NCBI RefSeq assembly: GCF_900491745.1
Contig: NZ_UETR01000056.1
Location: forward strand, 1-18,547
From: Amarolinea aalborgensis
GTDB lineage: Bacteria; Chloroflexota; Anaerolineae; SSC4; Amarolineaceae
DNA: 18,547 nucleotides
Direction: 5' to 3'
Below are positions 13,383 through 18,547 of this stretch, piece after piece (positions within the stretch are counted from its first letter, which is position 1; every line of letters starts with the position of its first letter). A program made the translations under genes and the position numbers. Under the pieces are notes generated by a model. The model saw nothing but the letters and a program-made list of their open reading frames with translations. It was not told the origin of the DNA and did no database searches.

Positions 13383-16250
13383 CTAGTCATCATGCCCAAT
13401 CCCGCGCACATCGCCGCGCGCGATGGGCGCGCCGCGCTCGGCCGGCGGCAGGCGGAAGCGGTCGCTGCTGTCTGGCGCGTGCAGCGACCGCACGCGCGTC
13501 TCTGGCGCGGGCGCCTCGCCCAGGAGCGTCTCGCTGGCCGCGCTGGGCGCGGATAGCTCCGGCGCAAACGTGGGTGCGCCCCGTGGGGCTGGCGATTCGG
13601 GACGCCCTTGACCCCAGTAGATGACCTGCTTCCACGCGGCCTGCACATCGTCGGCGAAGATCACCAGCAGATCGCCGCGCTGCGCTGTCGCCAGCGCCGC
13701 GGCTATGGCCTCGGTCTCGTCCCACACCTCGGCGATGCGCGCCTCCGGCAGGCCGGCCGCGGCCGCCGCGCGGTGAAGCAAGCCGGCCACCTCGCCGGCC
13801 ACGCGCCCGCGGCGGCTGTGGTCCTCACGGCAGAAGAGCAGATCGAAGGTCGAACCGGCAATTTCGCCGATGGCCTGGATGTCCTGGTTGCGGCGGTCGC
13901 CCGGCGCGGAGACGACGCCGATCGCGCGCCCCTCTCGCGGCAGCGCTTGCACCAGGTCGGCCACAGCTCGTACGGCCGGCGGGTTGTGGCCGTAGTCCAC
14001 GATCACGCGGAAAGGATGCTGATCGTAGACATTCAGGCGTCCAGGAACCTGGAAGTGACTGCTGTCGAAGGTGCGCAGACCCTGGCGAATGTTCTCCACC
14101 TTGACGCCGAGCGCACGCGCGATGGCCGCGGCCGCCAGCGCGTTGGCGATGTTGAAACGGGCCAGCCCCTCCAGCGTGGCCGGAATCAGGTGCGCCCACA
14201 GCAGAGGAATATGCTGATGACGCTCGTAGAGGGTCAGCATCTTGCCGTTGAGGCCATCTTCCAAAACCAGGGCGCGGCCGCCTTTGCGCACATGCTCCTG
14301 CACCACCGGGTTGCGCGGATCGAAGGTGAAGTAGAACGGATCCCCGTCGCAGCGCGCGGCCATCGCTGCGGTCAACGGATCGTCCGCGTTGAGCACGGCA
14401 TAACCACCGTCTTTGACCACCTCCACCACCAGCGCCTTGACGGCCGCCAGATCTTCCAGCGTCTCGACGCCTTTGAGGCCCAGGTGATCGCCGGCGACGT
14501 TGAGGACTGCGCCGACATCCACCTTGTCGTAGCCCAGGCCCTCGCGCAGGATGCCGCCGCGCGCCGTTTCCAGCACGGCCGCATCCACCAGCGGGTGTTT
14601 GAGCACCACGCGCGCCGACCAGGGGCCGGTCATGTCCCCGGACAGATAACGCTCGCCGTCAATGTAGATGCCGTCAGTAGTGGTCAAGCCCACGTGGTAG
14701 CCCGACATCTTGAGGATGTGCGCAACCATGCGTGAGGTGGTCGTCTTGCCGTTGGTGCCCGTGATGGCGGCCATGGGAATGCGGCTGGGCGCGCCAGGCG
14801 GGAAGAGCATGTCCATCACCGGCCCAGCCACGTCACGCGGCGCGCCTTCGCTGGGCGCAACGTGCATGCGGAAGCCCGGCGCGGCGTTGACCTCGACGAT
14901 GCCGCCGCCCACCTCGGCGATCGGACGCGCAATGTCCGGCGTGATGAAGTCAATGCCCGCCACGTCCAGCCCCACCACCTGCGCGGCGCGGATGGCGATC
15001 TCCTTGTTCTCATAGCAGATGTCATCGGTGCGGTCAATCGCGGTGCCGCCGGTGCTCAGGTTGCCGGTGGAGCGCAGGTAGAGCACGCGTCCGGCCGCCA
15101 GCACGCTTTCCAGGGTCAAGCCTGCCTGCTCCAGCAAGCGCAGCGCCTGGTGATCCACCAAGAGACGGGTCAGCACTTTCTCATGGCCCACGCCGCGGCG
15201 CGGATCGCGGTTGACGATGTCAATCAGTTCCTGAACGGTGTGCACGCCATCGCCCACCACATGGCCGGGCACGCGCTCGGCCACTGCCACCGCCTGCCCG
15301 TTGACGACGAGCACACGATAGTCGTGGCCGGGGATGAACTTCTCGATGATGACATAACTACGATGCTCCTGCGCCTTCTGGAAGGCCAGGCGCACCTCGG
15401 CCTCGCTCCCCAAATTGAGCGAGACCCCGCGGCCGTGGCTGGCGTCCAGCGGTTTGACCACCACCGGGAACCCGATGTCGTGCGCGGCCGCGGCCGCCGC
15501 GTCTTCCTCGCGCACGACGCGCTGGCGCGGCACCGGGATGCCGACATCGTCGAGCAGGCGCGCGGTCAGCTCCTTGTCCTGCGCAATGTCCACGGCAATG
15601 TGGCGCGTCTCGCTCGTCACCGTGGCCTGGATGCGCTTCTGGTATTTGCCATGCCCGAACTGGATCAGGCTGCCTTCGTTGAGGCGAATCCACGGGATGT
15701 CGCGCACCTCCGCGGCCTTGACCAGGCTGCCCGTGGATGGCCCCAGCGCGACGCGATCGGCCAGGCTCGCCAGCTCTTCCAGTTCCAGGGTGAAGTTGAA
15801 AGCCGCGCGTTCCGCCGCGGGCAGCGCGCTCGGCAGGTCATCCGGCAGCAGGCTACGCAGCAGGCGCTCGGCCAGGCGCCCGGCCTCCAGCCCCACTTCT
15901 TCCTGCTGGAACGAGTAGACCACGTAGTAGACGCCGACCTCGCCGGCGCCGCGCGTCTTACCGTATGAGACCGGCGTGCCGGCCAGGCATTGCAGCTCGA
16001 TGGCGACATGTTCGAGAATGTGGCCCAGCCAGGTGCCCTCCTCCAACCGGCGCACGAAGCCGCCGGGCGCACCGTAGGAGCAGCCATGTTCGTGCAGGGT
16101 GGGAATCACGGCCAGCAGCGCGGCGTTGAAGCCGGGCAATTGGCTGCTGGGGTAGTCTTCCAGTTCTTCCAGGTCCAGCGTCAGGCGGATGACCGGTTTG
16201 TAGGAGTAGTAATTGGGGCCGCGGTAGACTTTGCGTTCGAGAATTTTCAT
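13383..16250 (-). CDS. cphA: Cyanophycin synthetase (CphA1-type) with C-terminal extension
   Basis: This 955-residue enzyme polymerises aspartate and arginine into cyanophycin, an insoluble nitrogen reserve, using ATP. All three expected parts are present: an N-terminal domain (about 1-160), an ATP-grasp domain (about 220-480, with VVVKPLDASHGRGVS at 263-277 and ICYENKEIAIRAAQVVGLDVAGID at 411-434), and a Mur-ligase domain with the P-loop GTNGKTT (498-504), TTTDGIY (523-529) and ETARGGILREGL (561-572). Both ATP sites look intact, as in CphA1. The conserved part ends near residue 875; the last 80 residues are a Pro/Ala/Glu-rich, Arg-containing tail not usual in the family. The ATG at 16248-16250 was chosen because AAGGA (16259-16263) precedes it; an upstream in-frame ATG would read through the promoter and repeats. 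No cyanophycinase gene is in the window. Confidence 0.96.
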   Translation of the reverse strand: MKILERKVYRGPNYYSYKPVIRLTLDLEELEDYPSSQLPGFNAALLAVIPTLHEHGCSYGAPGGFVRRLEEGTWLGHILEHVAIELQCLAGTPVSYGKTRGAGEVGVYYVVYSFQQEEVGLEAGRLAERLLRSLLPDDLPSALPAAERAAFNFTLELEELASLADRVALGPSTGSLVKAAEVRDIPWIRLNEGSLIQFGHGKYQKRIQATVTSETRHIAVDIAQDKELTARLLDDVGIPVPRQRVVREEDAAAAAAHDIGFPVVVKPLDASHGRGVSLNLGSEAEVRLAFQKAQEHRSYVIIEKFIPGHDYRVLVVNGQAVAVAERVPGHVVGDGVHTVQELIDIVNRDPRRGVGHEKVLTRLLVDHQALRLLEQAGLTLESVLAAGRVLYLRSTGNLSTGGTAIDRTDDICYENKEIAIRAAQVVGLDVAGIDFITPDIARPIAEVGGGIVEVNAAPGFRMHVAPSEGAPRDVAGPVMDMLFPPGAPSRIPMAAITGTNGKTTTSRMVAHILKMSGYHVGLTTTDGIYIDGERYLSGDMTGPWSARVVLKHPLVDAAVLETARGGILREGLGYDKVDVGAVLNVAGDHLGLKGVETLEDLAAVKALVVEVVKDGGYAVLNADDPLTAAMAARCDGDPFYFTFDPRNPVVQEHVRKGGRALVLEDGLNGKMLTLYERHQHIPLLWAHLIPATLEGLARFNIANALAAAAIARALGVKVENIRQGLRTFDSSHFQVPGRLNVYDQHPFRVIVDYGHNPPAVRAVADLVQALPREGRAIGVVSAPGDRRNQDIQAIGEIAGSTFDLLFCREDHSRRGRVAGEVAGLLHRAAAAAGLPEARIAEVWDETEAIAAALATAQRGDLLVIFADDVQAAWKQVIYWGQGRPESPAPRGAPTFAPELSAPSAASETLLGEAPAPETRVRSLHAPDSSDRFRLPPAERGAPIARGDVRGIGHDD

Positions 16251-16258
16251 GGGCGCCG

Positions 16259-16263
16259 TCCTT
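16259..16263 (-). promoter_or_regulatory. Ribosome-binding site fixing the cphA start
   Basis: AAGGA on the minus strand stands eight bases before the ATG at 16248-16250. The next upstream in-frame ATG (16404-16406) would overlap the preceding gene and has no such site, so the shorter protein is preferred. Confidence 0.7.
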
Positions 16264-16271
16264 GGGTTGGT

Positions 16272-16306
16272 AGATCGGAGATCAGAGATCAGAGATTGGA
16301 GATTGA
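16272..16306. repeat. Five tandem heptad repeats in the cphA leader
   Basis: Five exact 7-bp steps begin at 16272, 16279, 16286, 16293 and 16300, with consensus AGATYRG. The unit is close to AGATCAG or AGATTGG. The array lies between the cphA promoter and start codon, so it would be transcribed in the leader. Units of the same type, in the other orientation, occur at 8894-8934. Confidence 0.85.
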
Positions 16307-16341
16307 GTTGAGCCAGCGAGCGTTGGTGGCGAGATAGAGGG

Positions 16342-16369
16342 ATTTTACACGGGGGCTGGGAATTGGCAA
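16342..16369 (-). promoter_or_regulatory. Sigma-70-type promoter of cphA
   Basis: On the minus strand a TTGCCA -35 box (16364-16369) and a TAAAAT -10 box (16342-16347) are 16 bases apart. Transcription would start near 16335, giving a leader of about 85 bases that contains the heptad repeats. The -35 box nearly touches the stop codon of the upstream 117-residue protein gene. The -35 box, the next three bases and the spacer length are identical to those of the promoter at 10823-10850. Confidence 0.65.
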
Positions 16370-16371
16370 GC

Positions 16372-16725
16372 CTATACGAGGGTACTGGCAGCAAGACGTT
16401 CGGCATGACGTTCGATCTCTGCGCGTTCGGCGTTGCTCATTTGGAGGGCGCCTGTTTCCACGTTTACGTCCAGCGCACCGACGACACCGAGGCGACCGTG
16501 GGTAGGCGAGGACAGAACGACTGGAACCCGCCAGTACGCGCCATCAGCACGAATGACCAGATCTGGTATGTCGCCATGCAGAAGATCAGCGATCTCGTTG
16601 CCGACATAGACGCTGACCAGGCGCCGGGCGCTCAATGGGCTGACCTGGATGTTGGCCTGGACATGAAGCATGACATCCAGGATGCCACTGCTCGGTGGTT
16701 TGATGGTTTCCAATAGAATGGTCAT
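16372..16725 (-). CDS. Conserved-looking hypothetical protein, 117 residues
   Basis: I do not recognise a named family. The protein is small and soluble, with a predicted beta-rich core: VSVYVGNEIADLLHGD (about 37-52) followed by strands LVIRADGAYWRVPVVLSS (about 55-72) and LGVVGALDVNVETGAL (about 78-93), then a charged helix rich in Ala/Glu/Arg to the end. The alternation of strands and the DVNVETGAL turn look like a folded domain, not a random ORF. A longer ORF is open upstream, but the ATG at 16723-16725 has AGGTGA (16733-16738) seven bases before it. The longer N-terminus would translate the 9-bp repeats, so I chose the short form. It stands alone between the membrane-protein pair and cphA. 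Confidence 0.65.
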   Translation of the reverse strand: MTILLETIKPPSSGILDVMLHVQANIQVSPLSARRLVSVYVGNEIADLLHGDIPDLVIRADGAYWRVPVVLSSPTHGRLGVVGALDVNVETGALQMSNAERAEIERHAERLAASTLV

Positions 16726-16802
16726 TGCCGTATCACCTGAATTTGGATCGAAATCTGCATGAGACGTCGCCCCGATTCGTTTCCTTCTAGGATGCTGCGT
16801 AG

Positions 16803-16832
16803 ATTCTACTGCGAAAGGCGACGCGCCGCCAA
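16803..16832 (-). promoter_or_regulatory. Candidate promoter of the 117-residue hypothetical gene
   Basis: On the minus strand TTGGCG (16827-16832) and TAGAAT (16803-16808) are 18 bases apart, giving a leader of about 70 bases. The -10 match is good and the -35 match is fair. It lies in the 209-base gap after the secreted-protein gene. Confidence 0.4.
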
Positions 16833-16873
16833 TTTGCGCTTTCACTCGAACAAGCCGGCATCCAATTCTTGCC

Positions 16874-16898
16874 ACGAATTGCACGAATTTGACGAATT
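16874..16898. repeat. Three ACGAATT repeats at exact 9-bp spacing
   Basis: ACGAATT occurs at 16874-16880, 16883-16889 and 16892-16898. A small inverted repeat, CTGCCAC/GTGGCAG with a four-base loop, follows at 16913-16930, just past the stop of the secreted-protein gene on the minus strand. Binding sites for a protein, or worn dispersed repeats, are both possible. Confidence 0.6.
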
Positions 16899-16934
16899 GA
16901 TCTGCTTTCCGTCTGCCACATTCGTGGCAGGCAA

Positions 16935-17600
16935 TCATTCAGGCCCGGCCGCGGGTTGCTTTTGGCTCTGCCGCGACCACATATACCAGAAGATGGCGCC
17001 GATGATGACGATGAATGGCCCGGCGATGGCCGAAATCAGGCCAAAGCTGATGGTCGCGACGACGCGGTCACGGAACGAGACCTCGGCATCGCCGGCCGCG
17101 CCCTTGACTGTCACCGCAAACGCGTAGTAGCCCTTGCGCGGCAGTTGAAAATGCGCGGCGTAGTCGAGCGAATTGCCGGCATTCTGATGATTGGCCTCGC
17201 TGTCCGTCACCTCGCTGTTCGCCTCTTCGGTCGCGCGCACCGTCACCTGCAGGCCGTCCCGCAGTTGATGTCCGCCCAGGTCGCTCACGCGCACATAGAC
17301 TGTGTAACGCCCCACCTGCGGCGGCGACGGCCCGGCCCACACCAGCAGCGAGTAGTTGCCAACCGCCTTATCGGAAATGAAAATGCGGCTGCCGCCCGTG
17401 CCTGGCCCCTCCGCCCGCGCCGGCCCTGCCCACAGCCCCAGCGTCAGCGCCAGCGCCGCCATCATCAGCACCCAGCGAGCCAATACTGAAATCTTGGCGT
17501 TTTCAGCGAAAACGCCGTGGATTCTGAATGTTGAATGTCTGGTGTTTTCGGCGAAAACGCTGTGAAAGTGGTTCTCCGCATCTCGTCCTTGATTCATCAT
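16935..17600 (-). CDS. Secreted, C-terminally membrane-anchored beta-domain protein
   Basis: This 221-residue protein has a signal-like hydrophobic stretch (about 38-58) ending in PARA (60-63) before EGPG, a predicted extracytoplasmic beta-rich domain (about 70-175; VGRYTVYVRVSDLGG and KGYYAFAVTVKG), and a C-terminal membrane segment (about 184-208) with a charged tail. This topology recalls FixH/CopC-like accessory proteins, but I see no metal-binding motif and do not name it. Start: ATG at 17598-17600 has AAGGAGAG (17608-17615) seven bases upstream, which is strong. That gives about 37 residues ahead of the signal, with HSVFAEN (13-19) and HGVFAEN (28-34) encoded by two DNA palindromes. A shorter start (Met46/Met47, or TTG at residue 40) is possible but lacks a site. 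It follows the Fe-S membrane protein gene by 61 bases and probably works with it. Confidence 0.7.
   Translation of the reverse strand: MMNQGRDAENHFHSVFAENTRHSTFRIHGVFAENAKISVLARWVLMMAALALTLGLWAGPARAEGPGTGGSRIFISDKAVGNYSLLVWAGPSPPQVGRYTVYVRVSDLGGHQLRDGLQVTVRATEEANSEVTDSEANHQNAGNSLDYAAHFQLPRKGYYAFAVTVKGAAGDAEVSFRDRVVATISFGLISAIAGPFIVIIGAIFWYMWSRQSQKQPAAGPE
17496..17516. repeat. Perfect 9-bp-stem palindrome, copy 1
   Basis: GGCGTTTTC (17496-17504) and GAAAACGCC (17508-17516) are perfect arms around a three-base loop. It falls inside the predicted N-terminal codons of the secreted protein. A near-identical copy lies 25 bases away. Confidence 0.85.
17525..17560. repeat. Tandem heptad pair and palindrome copy 2
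   Basis: TGAATGT occurs twice in tandem (17525-17531 and 17532-17538). It is followed by the palindrome GTTTTC/GAAAAC (17544-17558, three-base loop), extendable to 17542-17560 with one wobble pair. The pair of palindromes and the heptads between them look like one composite insertion. Confidence 0.75.
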
Positions 17601-17607
17601 TCAGTTT

Positions 17608-17615
17608 CTCTCCTT
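17608..17615 (-). promoter_or_regulatory. Strong ribosome-binding site of the secreted-protein gene
   Basis: AAGGAGAG on the minus strand, seven bases before the double ATG at 17595-17600. It supports the long N-terminus even though that segment contains repeats. Confidence 0.7.
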
Positions 17616-17621
17616 CAGCGT

Positions 17622-17649
17622 TTTGTACTTTGCATTTTGCACTCTGCAC
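17622..17649. repeat. Four tandem heptads (TTTGCAC type)
   Basis: Four consecutive 7-bp units begin at 17622, 17629, 17636 and 17643, with consensus TTTGCAC. They fill most of the 61-base spacer between the Fe-S membrane protein gene and the secreted-protein gene. A period of seven is what cyanobacterial short tandemly repeated repetitive sequences show. Confidence 0.8.
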
Positions 17650-17661
17650 TTTCCTCATTCC

Positions 17662-18547
17662 TCACATCCCCATCCGCAGCGTTCCTCGCATCTCCATCGG
17701 CTGCGCCAAAATCCAGACGCCGGCGGCGACGAGCAGCAGGCAGAGCAGCGCCCAGGGCAGGAACGCGACCAGCGCCCGCCGCCGATCGGCGTGGCGCGCC
17801 GCGGCCCGCTGAAAGCCTACGACCAGCGAGCCGGTCAACCCGGTGTAGAGCAGCACGACTTCCAGGGGGAAGAGGAAATCGGGCGGAACCACCGGCCCCA
17901 ACTGCCACAGCGGCTCCCCGAGGATAGGCCAGCCCCAACGCCAGAGCATGTTCTGCACCGCCGGAATCAGGGTCAAGCCGCCGGTCAGGAAGTGAAACAT
18001 GTAGTGCGCCAGCCACATGCCGAATCCGGTTGGCACGAGGGTCGGCGCGAAGTGCGCGATGACCGTGCGCAGACTGGCGGCGTCGCGACTCCAGGCGCGG
18101 CTGGCGATCCCGGCCAGAGAAACCAACAGCGCGGGTAGGAGCAGCAGGCCCGTTCCGTAGAGCAAAACGAGGACAGCGGTCACATTGTGCAGCAGAGGCA
18201 GCTGCGCCAGCCAGGCAATCAGCCCGTACACCGGCCGCACCATGCCGAACGCGTTCATGAAACCGCCGAAAGTCAGCACCACCAGCAGCGCGGCCAGATC
18301 CAGGCGCTGGCTGAACCGCCCCACCCCGGAGCGCCACGGTTCGGACCACAGTTCCGCCGTGGGCACGCGCAGCAGCCAGCCGACATTGTCGTGCGGACAC
18401 GCGTGCACGCAGTCCAGGCAGAAGGTGCAGTCCTGATTGCCGACTTTGGCTGGCTGAAACAGATTCAACTCACAGCCAGGCTGAATGTGGTCGAACAACG
18501 CAATCGGCGTGCGGCCCGCCGCGGCGCCCCCAGCCGTTCGCTCGGCC
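17662..18547 (-). CDS. 4Fe-4S polytopic membrane protein, FesM-like (partial, C-terminal part)
   Basis: The reading frame is open to the right edge, so the true N-terminus is outside; about 295 residues are visible. Near the start of the visible part is a ferredoxin-type cluster motif, CTFCLDCVHACPHD, with the four Cys spaced CxxCxxCxxxCP, preceded by an isolated Cys in PGCELNLF. After it come about six hydrophobic segments with short loops (for example LAALLVVLTFGGFM, VTAVLVLLYGTGLLLLPALL and ALLCLLLVAAGVWIL). This fits an electron-transfer membrane protein of the NapH/CcoG/FesM kind. Several histidines in and next to the membrane segments (such as AHYMFHFL) could bind haem or metal; that is inference. 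A TTG within the frame (18496-18498) could be read as a start, but coding continues upstream of it. The next gene is probably its partner. Confidence 0.8.
   Translation of the reverse strand, partial: AERTAGGAAAGRTPIALFDHIQPGCELNLFQPAKVGNQDCTFCLDCVHACPHDNVGWLLRVPTAELWSEPWRSGVGRFSQRLDLAALLVVLTFGGFMNAFGMVRPVYGLIAWLAQLPLLHNVTAVLVLLYGTGLLLLPALLVSLAGIASRAWSRDAASLRTVIAHFAPTLVPTGFGMWLAHYMFHFLTGGLTLIPAVQNMLWRWGWPILGEPLWQLGPVVPPDFLFPLEVVLLYTGLTGSLVVGFQRAAARHADRRRALVAFLPWALLCLLLVAAGVWILAQPMEMRGTLRMGM

Noticed and set aside
16251..16406. Upstream in-frame start for cyanophycin synthetase
   Set aside because: It would translate the heptad repeats and the promoter; known CphA proteins begin at or close to the MKILERKVYRGPN segment.
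16726..16938. Longer N-terminus of the 117-residue hypothetical protein
   Set aside because: The added 71 residues translate the ACGAATT repeats and overlap the preceding gene, and the internal ATG has an AGGTGA site.
17615..18400. Alternative minus-strand ORF overlapping the Fe-S membrane protein
   Set aside because: It is out of frame with the cluster motif and membrane segments, and its composition is dominated by Arg, Ala and Gly.
1..18547. tRNA, rRNA, CRISPR array or insertion sequence
   Set aside because: I saw no tRNA-like cloverleaf, no rRNA segment, no evenly spaced long repeats and no transposase; the repeats present are short and tandem or palindromic.

Overview
This 18.5 kb window is GC-rich and looks like bacterial chromosome, most likely from a Chloroflexota member (Anaerolineae- or Caldilineae-like). 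That placement is an inference. It rests on the NurA plus HAS-barrel pair, a CphA-type cyanophycin synthetase, a Fe-S membrane protein of the FesM kind, a FAD/Fe-S/Mo-ordered molybdenum hydroxylase, and many short 7-bp-period repeats at gene boundaries. No rRNA or tRNA was found to confirm it. Every gene I can support is on the minus strand, so transcription runs from high to low coordinates.

Layout in the direction of transcription. (1) 18547-16935: the C-terminal part of a 4Fe-4S polytopic membrane protein, then a secreted and membrane-anchored partner protein whose first codons contain two small palindromes. (2) 16725-16372: a 117-residue hypothetical protein. (3) 16250-13383: cyanophycin synthetase (cphA) with its own promoter and an unusual 80-residue C-terminal tail. 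(4) 13382-13073: a gene-free gap with a perfect 15-bp-stem palindrome. (5) 13072-10889: a two-gene restriction-modification system, methyltransferase then putative endonuclease. (6) 10850-3503: a catabolic gene set behind a near-consensus sigma-70 promoter, comprising a cyclase-family metal hydrolase, a nitrilase-superfamily amidohydrolase, an NCS2 nucleobase permease, and the FAD, 2Fe-2S and Mo subunits of a xanthine-dehydrogenase-family enzyme. (7) 3460-1114: NurA nuclease, HAS-barrel protein and DUF985 cupin, tightly packed. (8) 950-1: a short-chain dehydrogenase and the start of a P-loop kinase.

The main biological idea is that block 6 encodes uptake and breakdown of an N-heterocycle. The permease would import the ring compound, the Mo enzyme hydroxylate it, the cyclase-family hydrolase open the ring, and the nitrilase-type enzyme split the resulting linear amide or carbamoyl compound. 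The logic resembles oxidative pyrimidine degradation (uracil to barbiturate to ureidomalonate), but no barbiturase is present, and the Mo subunit lacks the Glu used by xanthine-specific enzymes. The substrate is therefore open. Cyanophycin synthesis next door would be a plausible sink for the released nitrogen. Its promoter shares a nine-base core and a 16-bp spacer with the catabolic promoter, which hints at common control but does not prove it.
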